Origin: Taxillus chinensis
Taxonomy: Eukaryota > Streptophyta > Magnoliopsida > Santalales > Loranthaceae
DNA: 64,000 nt
Reading direction: 5' to 3'
NCBI GenBank assembly: GCA_023512835.1
Contig: CM042092.1
Location: 55,207,097 to 55,271,096, forward strand
Of the stretch, positions 25,101 to 40,100 are shown one piece after another (within the stretch, counting starts at the first letter, position 1; each line of letters opens with the position of its first letter). The notes under the pieces were generated by a model, which was not told where the DNA came from, did no database searches, and saw only the letters and a list, made by a program, of their open reading frames with translations. Made by a program: the position numbers and the translations under genes.

Positions 25101-28100
25101 AACCTAAATCTAAGGATTCGAGCCTTTTGACTCCTGATGGAACCAAAAAGTGTGTTTATCTACTTTAATAGGGTGTTTGACATCGGGTAATAATTGTACG
25201 ATAAAAACTCCATTAGACCTAGTATTTGAAGTAAGTCGTCACCGTAGAGTACGTCACATCAAGCGAACCATGCTCGTTATGTCTCCTTTGAATCCTTTAT
25301 GGATTTTAGATTTTGTTGTTTGACCAATCCACCAAATGCATCCCAAATCAACTAAATAACCAAACCAAACCTCAAAATCAACCATTCTGATTTATAATTG
25401 AGGCAAAATGTGGATTTGTCGATTATAATGGAGTCTTTGAGCCCGTGTATTCCATATTGATAATAGTGGATTAGAGACAGCGTTGGAAGTACCTCCCAGC
25501 CACGGAGTATGTCACATTCGGCAAAACGATGCTTGTGAAGCCATTTTTTGAATCCTTTATGGATATTACATTTCGTTGACTGATTGATCTACCCAATGCA
25601 TCATAAATCTACAAAACAACCAACCTAAATCTAAGGATTCGAGCCTTTTGACTCCTGATGGAACCAAAAAGTGTGTTTATCTACTTTAATAGGGTGTTTG
25701 ACATCGGGTAATAATTGTACGATAAAAACTCCATTAGACCTAGTATTTGAAGTAAGTCGTCACCGTAGAGTACGTCACATCAAGCGAACCATGCTCGTTA
25801 TGTCTCCTTTGAATCCTTTATGGATTTTAGATTTTGTTGTTTGACCAATCCACCAAATGCATCCCAAATCAACTAAATAACCAAACCAAACCTCAAAATC
25901 AACCATTCTGATTTATAATTGAGGCAAAATGTGGATTTGTCGATTATAATGGAGTCTTTGAGCCCGTGTATTCCATATTGATAATAGTGGATTAGAGACA
26001 GCGTTGGAAGTACCTCCCAGCCACGGAGTATGTCACATTCGGCAAAACGATGCTTGTGAAGCCATTTTTTGAATCCTTTATGGATATTACATTTCGTTGA
26101 CTGATTGATCTACCCAATGCATCATAAATCTACAAAACAACCAACCTAAATCTAAGGATTCGAGCCTTTTGACTCCTGATGGAACCAAAAAGTGTGTTTA
26201 TCTACTTTAATAGGGTGTTTGACATCGGGTAATAATTGTACGATAAAAACTCCATTAGACCTAGTATTTGAAGTAAGTCGTCACCGTAGAGTACGTCACA
26301 TCAAGCGAACCATGCTCGTTATGTCTCCTTTGAATCCTTTATGGATTTTAGATTTTGTTGTTTGACCAATCCACCAAATGCATCCCAAATCAACTAAATA
26401 ACCAAACCAAACCTCAAAATCAACCATTCTGATTTATAATTGAGGCAAAATGTGGATTTGTCGATTATAATGGAGTCTTTGAGCCCGTGTATTCCATATT
26501 GATAATAGTGGATTAGAGACAGCGTTGGAAGTACCTCCCAGCCACGGAGTATGTCACATTCGGCAAAACGATGCTTGTGAAGCCATTTTTTGAATCCTTT
26601 ATGGATATTACATTTCGTTGACTGATTGATCTACCCAATGCATCATAAATCTACAAAACAACCAACCTAAATCTAAGGATTCGAGCCTTTTGACTCCTGA
26701 TGGAACCAAAAAGTGTGTTTATCTACTTTAATAGGGTGTTTGACATCGGGTAATAATTGTACGATAAAAACTCCATTAGACCTAGTATTTGAAGTAAGTC
26801 GTCACCGTAGAGTACGTCACATCAAGCGAACCATGCTCGTTATGTCTCCTTTGAATCCTTTATGGATTTTAGATTTTGTTGTTTGACCAATCCACCAAAT
26901 GCATCCCAAATCAACTAAATAACCAAACCAAACCTCAAAATCAACCATTCTGATTTATAATTGAGGCAAAATGTGGATTTGTCGATTATAATGGAGTCTT
27001 TGAGCCCGTGTATTCCATATTGATAATAGTGGATTAGAGACAGCGTTGGAAGTACCTCCCAGCCACGGAGTATGTCACATTCGGCAAAACGATGCTTGTG
27101 AAGCCATTTTTTGAATCCTTTATGGATATTACATTTCGTTGACTGATTGATCTACCCAATGCATCATAAATCTACAAAACAACCAACCTAAATCTAAGGA
27201 TTCGAGCCTTTTGACTCCTGATGGAACCAAAAAGTGTGTTTATCTACTTTAATAGGGTGTTTGACATCGGGTAATAATTGTACGATAAAAACTCCATTAG
27301 ACCTAGTATTTGAAGTAAGTCGTCACCGTAGAGTACGTCACATCAAGCGAACCATGCTCGTTATGTCTCCTTTGAATCCTTTATGGATTTTAGATTTTGT
27401 TGTTTGACCAATCCACCAAATGCATCCCAAATCAACTAAATAACCAAACCAAACCTCAAAATCAACCATTCTGATTTATAATTGAGGCAAAATGTGGATT
27501 TGTCGATTATAATGGAGTCTTTGAGCCCGTGTATTCCATATTGATAATAGTGGATTAGAGACAGCGTTGGAAGTACCTCCCAGCCACGGAGTATGTCACA
27601 TTCGGCAAAACGATGCTTGTGAAGCCATTTTTTGAATCCTTTATGGATATTACATTTCGTTGACTGATTGATCTACCCAATGCATCATAAATCTACAAAA
27701 CAACCAACCTAAATCTAAGGATTCGAGCCTTTTGACTCCTGATGGAACCAAAAAGTGTGTTTATCTACTTTAATAGGGTGTTTGACATCGGGTAATAATT
27801 GTATGATAAAAACTCCATTAGACCTAGTATTTGAAGTAAGTCGTCACCGTAGAGTACGTCACATCAAGCGAACCATGCTCGTTATGTCTCCTTTGAATCC
27901 TTTATGGATTTTAGATTTTGTTGTTTGACCAATCCACCAAATGCATCCCAAATCAACTAAATAACCAAACCAAACCTCAAAATCAACCATTCTGATTTAT
28001 AATTGAGGCAAAATGTGGATTTGTCGATTATAATGGAGTCTTTGAGCCCGTGTATTCCATATTGATAATAGTGGATTAGAGACAGCGTTGGAAGTACCTC

Positions 28101-31100
28101 CCAGCCACGGAGTATGTCACATTCGGCAAAACGATGCTTGTGAAGCCATTTTTTGAATCCTTTATGGATATTACATTTCGTTGACTGATTGATCTACCCA
28201 ATGCATCATAAATCTACAAAACAACCAACCTAAATCTAAGGATTCGAGCCTTTTGACTCCTGATGGAACCAAAAAGTGTGTTTATCTACTTTAATAGGGT
28301 GTTTGACATCGGGTAATAATTGTACGATAAAAACTCCATTAGACCTAGTATTTGAAGTAAGTCGTCACCGTAGAGTACGTCACATCAAGCGAACCATGCT
28401 CGTTATGTCTCCTTTGAATCCTTTATGGATTTTAGATTTTGTTGTTTGACCAATCCACCAAATGCATCCCAAATCAACTAAATAACCAAACCAAACCTCA
28501 AAATCAACCATTCTGATTTATAATTGAGGCAAAATGTGGATTTGTCGATTATAATGGAGTCTTTGAGCCCGTGTATTCCATATTGATAATAGTGGATTAG
28601 AGACAGCGTTGGAAGTACCTCCCAGCCACGGAGTATGTCACATTCGGCAAAACGATGCTTGTGAAGCCATTTTTTGAATCCTTTATGGATATTACATTTC
28701 GTTGACTGATTGATCTACCCAATGCATCATAAATCTACAAAACAACCAACCTAAATCTAAGGATTCGAGCCTTTTGACTCCTGATGGAACCAAAAAGTGT
28801 GTTTATCTACTTTAATAGGGTGTTTGACATCGGGTAATAATTGTACGATAAAAACTCCATTAGACCTAGTATTTGAAGTAAGTCGTCACCGTAGAGTACG
28901 TCACATCAAGCGAACCATGCTCGTTATGTCTCCTTTGAATCCTTTATGGATTTTAGATTTTGTTGTTTGACCAATCCACCAAATGCATCCCAAATCAACT
29001 AAATAACCAAACCAAACCTCAAAATCAACCATTCTGATTTATAATTGAGGCAAAATGTGGATTTGTCGATTATAATGGAGTCTTTGAGCCCGTGTATTCC
29101 ATATTGATAATAGTGGATTAGAGACAGCGTTGGAAGTACCTCCCAGCCACGGAGTATGTCACATTCGGCAAAACGATGCTTGTGAAGCCATTTTTTGAAT
29201 CCTTTATGGATATTACATTTCGTTGACTGATTGATCTACCCAATGCATCATAAATCTACAAAACAACCAACCTAAATCTAAGGATTCGAGCCTTTTGACT
29301 CCTGATGGAACCAAAAAGTGTGTTTATCTACTTTAATAGGTGTTTGACATCGGGTAATAATTGTACGATAAAAACTCCATTAGACCTAGTATTTGAAGTA
29401 AGTCGTCACCGTAGAGTACGTCACATCAAGCGAACCATGCTCGTTATGTCTCCTTTGAATCCTTTATGGATTTTAGATTTTGTTGTTTGACCAATCCACC
29501 AAATGCATCCCAAATCAACTAAATAACCAAACCAAACCTCAAAATCAACCATTCTGATTTATAATTGAGGCAAAATGTGGATTTGTCGATTATAATGGAG
29601 TCTTTGAGCCCGTGTATTCCATATTGATAATAGTGGATTAGAGACAGCGTTGGAAGTACCTCCCAGCCACGGAGTATGTCACATTCGGCAAAACGATGCT
29701 TGTGAAGCCATTTTTTGAATCCTTTATGGATATTACATTTCGTTGACTGATTGATCTACCCAATGCATCATAAATCTACAAAACAACCAACCTAAATCTA
29801 AGGATTCGAGCCTTTTGACTCCTGATGGAACCAAAAAGTGTGTTTATCTACTTTAATAGGGTGTTTGACATCGGGTAATAATTGTACGATAAAAACTCCA
29901 TTAGACCTAGTATTTGAAGTAAGTCGTCACCGTAGAGTACGTCACATCAAGCGAACCATGCTCGTTATGTCTCCTTTGAATCCTTTATGGATTTTAGATT
30001 TTGTTGTTTGACCAATCCACCAAATGCATCCCAAATCAACTAAATAACCAAACCAAACCTCAAAATCAACCATTCTGATTTATAATTGAGGCAAAATGTG
30101 GATTTGTCGATTATAATGGAGTCTTTGAGCCCGTGTATTCCATATTGATAATAGTGGATTAGAGACAGCGTTGGAAGTACCTCCCAGCCACGGAGTATGT
30201 CACATTCGGCAAAACGATGCTTGTGAAGCCATTTTTTGAATCCTTTATGGATATTACATTTCGTTGACTGATTGATCTACCCAATGCATCATAAATCTAC
30301 AAAACAACCAACCTAAATCTAAGGATTCGAGCCTTTTGACTCCTGATGGAACCAAAAAGTGTGTTTATCTACTTTAATAGGGTGTTTGACATCGGGTAAT
30401 AATTGTACGATAAAAACTCCATTAGACCTAGTATTTGAAGTAAGTCGTCACCGTAGAGTACGTCACATCAAGCGAACCATGCTCGTTATGTCTCCTTTGA
30501 ATCCTTTATGGATTTTAGATTTTGTTGTTTGACCAATCCACCAAATGCATCCCAAATCAACTAAATAACCAAACCAAACCTCAAAATCAACCATTCTGAT
30601 TTATAATTGAGGCAAAATGTGGATTTGTCGATTATAATGGAGTCTTTGAGCCCGTGTATTCCATATTGATAATAGTGGATTAGAGACAGCGTTGGAAGTA
30701 CCTCCCAGCCACGGAGTATGTCACATTCGGCAAAACGATGCTTGTGAAGCCATTTTTTGAATCCTTTATGGATATTACATTTCGTTGACTGATTGATCTA
30801 CCCAATGCATCATAAATCTACAAAACAACCAACCTAAATCTAAGGATTCGAGCCTTTTGACTCCTGATGGAACCAAAAAGTGTGTTTATCTACTTTAATA
30901 GGGTGTTTGACATCGGGTAATAATTGTACGATAAAAACTCCATTAGACCTAGTATTTGAAGTAAGTCGTCACCGTAGAGTACGTCACATCAAGCGAACCA
31001 TGCTCGTTATGTCTCCTTTGAATCCTTTATGGATTTTAGATTTTGTTGTTTGACCAATCCACCAAATGCATCCCAAATCAACTAAATAACCAAACCAAAC

Positions 31101-34100
31101 CTCAAAATCAACCATTCTGATTTATAATTGAGGCAAAATGTGGATTTGTCGATTATAATGGAGTCTTTGAGCCCGTGTATTCCATATTGATAATAGTGGA
31201 TTAGAGACAAGCGTTGGAAGTACCTCCCAGCCACGGAGTATGTCACATTCGGCAAAACGATGCTTGTGAAGCCATTTTTTGAATCCTTTATGGATATTAC
31301 ATTTCGTTGACTGATTGATCTACCCAATGCATCATAAATCTACAAAACAACCAACCTAAATCTAAGGATTCGAGCCTTTTGACTCCTGATGGAACCAAAA
31401 AGTGTGTTTATCTACTTTAATAGGGTGTTTGACATCGGGTAATAATTGTACGATAAAAACTCCATTAGACCTAGTATTTGAAGTAAGTCGTCACCGTAGA
31501 GTACGTCACATCAAGCGAACCATGCTCGTTATGTCTCCTTTGAATCCTTTATGGATTTTAGATTTTGTTGTTTGACCAATCCACCAAATGCATCCCAAAT
31601 CAACTAAATAACCAAACCAAACCTCAAAATCAACCATTCTGATTTATAATTGAGGCAAAATGTGGATTTGTCGATTATAATGGAGTCTTTGAGCCCGTGT
31701 ATTCCATATTGATAATAGTGGATTAGAGACAGCGTTGGAAGTACCTCCCAGCCACGGAGTATGTCACATTCGGCAAAACGATGCTTGTGAAGCCATTTTT
31801 TGAATCCTTTATGGATATTACATTTCGTTGACTGATTGATCTACCCAATGCATCATAAATCTACAAAACAACCAACCTAAATCTAAGGATTCGAGCCTTT
31901 TGACTCCTGATGGAACCAAAAAGTGTGTTTATCTACTTTAATAGGGTGTTTGACATCGGGTAATAATTGTACGATAAAAACTCCATTAGACCTAGTATTT
32001 GAAGTAAGTCGTCACCGTAGAGTACGTCACATCAAGCGAACCATGCTCGTTATGTCTCCTTTGAATCCTTTATGGATTTTAGATTTTGTTGTTTGACCAA
32101 TCCACCAAATGCATCCCAAATCAACTAAATAACCAAACCAAACCTCAAAATCAACCATTCTGATTTATAATTGAGGCAAAATGTGGATTTGTCGATTATA
32201 ATGGAGTCTTTGAGCCCGTGTATTCCATATTGATAATAGTGGATTAGAGACAGCGTTGGAAGTACCTCCCAGCCACGGAGTATGTCACATTCGGCAAAAC
32301 GATGCTTGTGAAGCCATTTTTTGAATCCTTTATGGATATTACATTTCGTTGACTGATTGATCTACCCAATGCATCATAAATCTACAAAACAACCAACCTA
32401 AATCTAAGGATTCGAGCCTTTTGACTCCTGATGGAACCAAAAAGTGTGTTTATCTACTTTAATAGGGTGTTTGACATCGGGTAATAATTGTATGATAAAA
32501 ACTCCATTAGACCTAGTATTTGAAGTAAGTCGTCACCGTAGAGTACGTCACATCAAGCGAACCATGCTCGTTATGTCTCCTTTGAATCCTTTATGGATTT
32601 TAGATTTTGTTGTTTGACCAATCCACCAAATGCATCCCAAATCAACTAAATAACCAAACCAAACCTCAAAATCAACCATTCTGATTTATAATTGAGGCAA
32701 AATGTGGATTTGTCGATTATAATGGAGTCTTTGAGCCCGTGTATTCCATATTGATAATAGTGGATTAGAGACAGCGTTGGAAGTACCTCCCAGCCACGGA
32801 GTATGTCACATTCGGCAAAACGATGCTTGTGAAGCCATTTTTTGAATCCTTTATGGATATTACATTTCGTTGACTGATTGATCTACCCAATGCATCATAA
32901 ATCTACAAAACAACCAACCTAAATCTAAGGATTCGAGCCTTTTGACTCCTGATGGAACCAAAAAGTGTGTTTATCTACTTTAATAGGGTGTTTGACATCG
33001 GGTAATAATTGTACGATAAAAACTCCATTAGACCTAGTATTTGAAGTAAGTCGTCACCGTAGAGTACGTCACATCAAGCGAACCATGCTCGTTATGTCTC
33101 CTTTGAATCCTTTATGGATTTTAGATTTTGTTGTTTGACCAATCCACCAAATGCATCCCAAATCAACTAAATAACCAAACCAAACCTCAAAATCAACCAT
33201 TCTGATTTATAATTGAGGCAAAATGTGGATTTGTCGATTATAATGGAGTCTTTGAGCCCGTGTATTCCATATTGATAATAGTGGATTAGAGACAGCGTTG
33301 GAAGTACCTCCCAGCCACGGAGTATGTCACATTCGGCAAAACGATGCTTGTGAAGCCATTTTTTGAATCCTTTATGGATATTACATTTCGTTGACTGATT
33401 GATCTACCCAATGCATCATAAATCTACAAAACAACCAACCTAAATCTAAGGATTCGAGCCTTTTGACTCCTGATGGAACCAAAAAGTGTGTTTATCTACT
33501 TTAATAGGGTGTTTGACATCGGGTAATAATTGTACGATAAAAACTCCATTAGACCTAGTATTTGAAGTAAGTCGTCACCGTAGAGTACGTCACATCAAGC
33601 GAACCATGCTCGTTATGTCTCCTTTGAATCCTTTATGGATTTTAGATTTTGTTGTTTGACCAATCCACCAAATGCATCCCAAATCAACTAAATAACCAAA
33701 CCAAACCTCAAAATCAACCATTCTGATTTATAATTGAGGCAAAATGTGGATTTGTCGATTATAATGGAGTCTTTGAGCCCGTGTATTCCATATTGATAAT
33801 AGTGGATTAGAGACAGCGTTGGAAGTACCTCCCAGCCACGGAGTATGTCACATTCGGCAAAACGATGCTTGTGAAGCCATTTTTTGAATCCTTTATGGAT
33901 ATTACATTTCGTTGACTGATTGATCTACCCAATGCATCATAAATCTACAAAACAACCAACCTAAATCTAAGGATTCGAGCCTTTTGACTCCTGATGGAAC
34001 CAAAAAGTGTGTTTATCTACTTTAATAGGGTGTTTGACATCGGGTAATAATTGTATGATAAAAACTCCATTAGACCTAGTATTTGAAGTAAGTCGTCACC

Positions 34101-37100
34101 GTAGAGTACGTCACATCAAGCGAACCATGCTCGTTATGTCTCCTTTGAATCCTTTATGGATTTTAGATTTTGTTGTTTGACCAATCCACCAAATGCATCC
34201 CAAATCAACTAATATAACCAAACCAAACCTCAAAATCAACCATTCTGATTTATAATTGAGGCAAAATGTGGATTTGTCGATTATAATGGAGTCTTTGAGC
34301 CCGTGTATTCCATATTGATAATAGTGGATTAGAGACAGCGTTGGAAGTACCTCCCAGCCACGGAGTATGTCACATTCGGCAAAACGATGCTTGTGAAGCC
34401 ATTTTTTGAATCCTTTATGGATATTACATTTCGTTGACTGATTGATCTACCCAATGCATCATAAATCTACAAAACAACCAACCTAAATCTAAGGATTCGA
34501 GCCTTTTGACTCCTGATGGAACCAAAAAGTGTGTTTATCTACTTTAATAGGGTGTTTGACATCGGGTAATAATTGTACGATAAAAACTCCATTAGACCTA
34601 GTATTTGAAGTAAGTCGTCACCGTAGAGTACGTCACATCAAGCGAACCATGCTCGTTATGTCTCCTTTGAATCCTTTATGGATTTTAGATTTTGTTGTTT
34701 GACCAATCCACCAAATGCATCCCAAATCAACTAAATAACCAAACCAAACCTCAAAATCAACCATTCTGATTTATAATTGAGGCAAAATGTGGATTTGTCG
34801 ATTATAATGGAGTCTTTGAGCCCGTGTATTCCATATTGATAATAGTGGATTAGAGACAGCGTTGGAAGTACCTCCCACCACGGAGTATGTCACATTCGGC
34901 AAAACGATGCTTGTGAAGCCATTTTTTGAATCCTTTATGGATATTACATTTCGTTGACTGATTGATCTACCCAATGCATCATAAATCTACAAAACAACCA
35001 ACCTAAATCTAAGGATTCGAGCCTTTTGACTCCTGATGGAACCAAAAAGTGTGTTTATCTACTTTAATAGGGTGTTTGACATCGGGTAATAATTGTACGA
35101 TAAAAACTCCATTAGACCTAGTATTTGAAGTAAGTCATCACCGTAGAGTACGTCACATCAAGCGAACCATGCTCGTTATGTCTCCTTTGAATCCTTTATG
35201 GATTTTAGATTTTGTTGTTTGACCAATCCACCAAATGCATCCCAAATCAACTAAATAACCAAACCAAACCTCAAAATCAACCATTCCGATTTATAATTGA
35301 GGCAAAATGTGGATTTGTCGATTATAATGGAGTCTTTGAGCCCGTGTATTCCATATTGATAATAGTGGATTAGAGACAGCGTTGGAAGTACCTCCCAGCC
35401 ACGGAGTATGTCACATTCGGCAAAACGATGCTTGTGAAGCCATTTTTTGAATCCTTTATGGATATTACATTTCGTTGACTGATTGATCTACCCAATGCAT
35501 CATAAATCTACAAAACAACCAACCTAAATCTAAGGATTCGAGCCTTTTGACTCCTGATGGAACCAAAAAGTGTGTTTATCTACTTTAATAGGTGTTTGAC
35601 ATCGGGTAATAATTGTATGATAAAAACTCCATTAGACCTAGTATTTGAAGTAAGTCGTCACCGTAGAGTACGTCACATCGAAGCGAACCATGCTCGTTAT
35701 GTCTCCTTTGAATCCTTTATGGATTTTAGATTTTGTTGTTTGACCAATCCACCAAATGCATCCCAAATCAACTAAATAACCAAACCAAACCTCAAAATCA
35801 ACCATTCTGATTTATAATTGAGGCAAAATGTGGATTTGTCGATTATAATGGAGTCTTTGAGCCCGTGTATTCCATATTGATAATAGTGGATTAGAGACAG
35901 CGTTGGAAGTACCTCCCAGCCACGGAGTATGTCACATTCGGCAAAACGATGCTTGTGAAGCCATTTTTTGAATCCGTTATGGATATTACATTTCGTTGAC
36001 TGATTGATCTACCCAATGCATCATAAATCTACAAAACAACCAACCTAAATCTAAGGATTCGAGCCTTTTGACTCCTGATGGAACCAAAAAGTGTGTTTAT
36101 CTACTTTAATAGGGTGTTTGACATCGGGTAATAATTGTACGATAAAAACTCCATTAGACCTAGTATTTGAAGTAAGTCGTCACCGTAGAGTACGTCACAT
36201 CAAGCGAACCATGCTCGTTATGTCTCCTTTGAATCCTTTATGGATTTTAGATTTTGTTGTTTGACCAATCCACCAAATGCATCCCAAATCAACTAAATAA
36301 CCAAACCAAACCTCAAAATCAACCATTCCGATTTATAATTGAGGCAAAATGTGGATTTGTTGATTATAATGGAGTCTTTGAGCCCGTGTATTCCATATTG
36401 ATAATAGTGGATTAGAGACAGCGTTGGAAGTACCTCCCAGCCACGGAGTATGTCACATTCGGCAAAACGATGCTTGTGAAGCCATTTTTTGAATCCTTTA
36501 TGGATATTACATTTCGTTGACTGATTGATCTACCCAATGCATCATAAATCTACAAAACAACCAACCTAAATCTAAGGATTCGAGCCTTTTGACTCCTGAT
36601 GGAACCAAAAAGTGTGTTTATCTACTTTAATAGGGTGTTTGACATCGGGTAATAATTGTATGATAAAAACTCCATTAGACCTAGTATTTGAAGTAAGTCA
36701 TCACCGTAGAGTACGTCACATCGAGCGAACCATGCTCGTTATGTCTCCTTTGAATCCTTTATGGATTTTAGATTTTGTTCTTTGACCAATCCATCAAATG
36801 CATCCCAAATCAACTAAATAACCAAACCAAACCTCAAAATCAACCATTCTGATTTATAATTGAGGCAAAATGTGGATTTGTCGATTATAATGGAGTCTTT
36901 GAGCCCGTGTATTCCATATTGATAATAGTGGATTAGAGACAGCGTTGGAAGTACCTCCCAGCCACGGAGTATGTCACATTCGGCAAAACGATGCTTGTGA
37001 AGCCATTTTTTGAATCCATTATGGATATTACATTTCGTTGACTGATTGATCTACCCAATGCATCATAAATCTACAAAACAACCAACCTAAATCTAAGGAT

Positions 37101-40100
37101 TCGAGCCTTTTGACTCCTGATGGAACCAAAAAGTGTGTTTATCTACTTTAATAGGGTGTTTGACATCGGGTAATAATTGTACGATAAAAACTCCATTAGA
37201 CCTAGTATTTGAAGTAAGTCGTCACCGTAGAGTACGTCACATCAAGCGAACCATGCTCGTTATGTCTCCTTTGAATCCTTTATGGATTTTAGATTTTGTT
37301 GTTTGACCAATCCACCAAATGCATCCCAAATCAACTAAATAACCAAACCAAACCTCAAAATCAACCATTCTGATTTATAATTGAGGCAAAATGTGGATTT
37401 GTCAATTATAATGGAGTCTTTGAGCCCGTGTATTTCATATTGATAATAGTGGATTAGAGACAGCGTTGGAAGTACCTCCCAGCCACGGAGTATGTCACAT
37501 TCGGCAAAACGATGCTTGTGAAGCCATTTTTTGAATCCTTTATGGATATTACATTTCGTTGACTGATTGATCTACCCAATGCATCATAAACTACAAAACA
37601 ACCAACCTAAATCTAAGGATTCGAGCCTTTTGACTCCTGATGGAACCAAAAAGTGTGTTTATCTACTTTAATAGGGTGTTTGACATCGGGTAGTAATTGT
37701 ACGATAAAAACTCCATTAGACCTAGTATTTGAAGTACGTCATCACCGTAGAGTACGTCACATCAAGCGAACCATGCTCGTTATGTCTCCTTTGAATCCTT
37801 TATGGATTTTAGATTTTGTTGTTTGACCAATCCACCAAATGCATCCCAAATCAACTAAATAACCAAACCAAACCTCAAAATCAACCATTCTGATTTATAA
37901 TTGAGGCAAAATGTTGATTTGTCGATTATAATGGAGTCTTTGAGCCCGTGTATTCCATATTGAAAATAGTGGATTAGAGACAGCGTTGGAAGTACCTCCC
38001 AGCCACGGAGTATGTCACATTCGGCAAACGATGCTTGTGAAGCCATTTTTTGAATCCTTTATGGATATTACATTTCGTTGACTGATTGATCTACCCAATG
38101 CGTCATAAATCTACAAAACAACCAACCTAAATCTAAGGATTCGAGCCTTTTGACTCATGATGGAACCAAAAAGTGTGTTTATCTACTTTAATAGGGTGTT
38201 TGACATCGGGTAATAATTGTATGATAAAAACTCCATTAGACCTAGTATTTGAAGTACGTCATCACCGTAGAGTACGTCACATCAAGCGAACCATGCTCGT
38301 TATGTCTCCTTTGAATCCTTTATGGATTTTAGATTTTGTTGTTTGACCAATCCACCAAATGCATCCCAAATCAACTAAATAACCAAACCAAACCTCAAAA
38401 TCAACCATTCTGATTTATAATTGAGGCAAAATGTGGATTTGTCGATTATAATGGAGTCTTTGAGCCCGTGTATTCCATATTGATAATAGTGGATTAGAGA
38501 CAGCGTTGGAAGTACTTCCCAGCCACGGAGTATGTCACATTCGGCAAAACGATGCTTGTGAAGCCATTTTTTGAATCCGTTATGGATATTACATTTCGTT
38601 GACTGATTGATCTACCCAATGCATCATAAATCTACAAAACAACCAACCTAAATCTAAGGATTCGAGCCTTTTGACTCCTGGTGGAACCAAAAAGTGTGTT
38701 TATCTACTTTAATAGGGTGTTTGACATCGGGTAATAATTGTACGATAAAAACTCCATTAGACCTAGTATTTGAAGTAAGTCGTCACCGTAGAGTACGTCA
38801 CATCAAGCGAACCATGCTCGTTATGTCTCCTTTGAATCCTTTATGGATTTTAGATTTTGTTGTTTGACCAATCCACCAAATGCATCCCAAATCAACTAAA
38901 TAACCAAACCAAACCTCAAAATCAACCATTCTGATTTATAATTGAGGCAAAATGTGGATTTGTCGATTATAATGGAGTCTTTGAGCCCGTGTATTTCATA
39001 TTGATAATAGTGGATTAGAGACAAGCGTTGGAAGTACCTCCCAGCCACGGAGTATGTCACATTCGGCAAACGATGCTTGTGAAGCCATTTTTTGAATCCT
39101 TTATGGATATTACATTTCGTTGACTGATTGATCTACCCAATGCATCATAAATCTACAAAACAACCAACCTAAATCTAAGGATTCGAGCCTTTTGACTCCT
39201 GATGGAACCAAAAAGTGTGTTTATCTACTTTAATAGGGTGTTTGACATCGGGTAATAATTGTACGATAAAAACTCCATTAGACCTAGTATTTGAAGTAAG
39301 TCGTCACCGTAGAGTACGTCACATCAAGCGAACCATGCTCGTTATGTCTCCTTTGAATCCTTTATGGATTTTAGATTTTGTTGTTTGACCAATCCACCAA
39401 ATGCATCCCAAATCAACTAAATAACCAAACCAAACCTCAAAATCAACCATTCCGATTTATAATTGAGGCAAAATGTGGATTTGTCGATTATAATGGAGTC
39501 TTTGAGCCCGTGTATTCCATATTGATAATAGTGGATTAGAGACAGCGTTGGAAGTACCTCCCAGCCACGGAGTATGTCACATTCGGCAAAACGATGCTTG
39601 TGAAGCCATTTTTTGAATCCGTTATGGATATTACATTTCGTTGACTGATTGATCTACCCAATGCATCATAAATCTACAAAACAACCAACCTAAATCTAAG
39701 GATTCGAGCCTTTTGACTCCTGGTGGAACCAAAAAGTGTGTTTATCTACTTTAATAGGGTGTTTGACATCGGGTAATAATTGTACTATAAAAACTCCATT
39801 AGACCTAGTATTTGAAGTAAGTCGTCACCGTAGAGTACGTCACATCAAGCGAACCATGCTCGTTATGTCTCCTTTGAATCCTTTATGGATTTTAGATTTT
39901 GTTGTTTGACCAATCCACCAAATGCATCCCAAATCAACTAAATAACCAAACCAAACCTCAAAATCAACCATTCTGATTTATAATTGAGGCAAAATGTGGA
40001 TTTGTCGATTATAATGGAGTCTTTGAGCCCGTGTATTCCATATTGATAATAGTGGATTAGAGACAAGTTTGGAAGTACCTCCCAGCCACGGAGTATGTCA

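Noticed and set aside
29305..29490. Recurrent 61-62 codon ORFs (starting MEPKSVFIYFNRC) in the satellite
   Set aside because: They arise only in units with a one-base deletion (AGGTG for AGGGTG). The normal unit breaks the frame, and variants do not favour silent sites.
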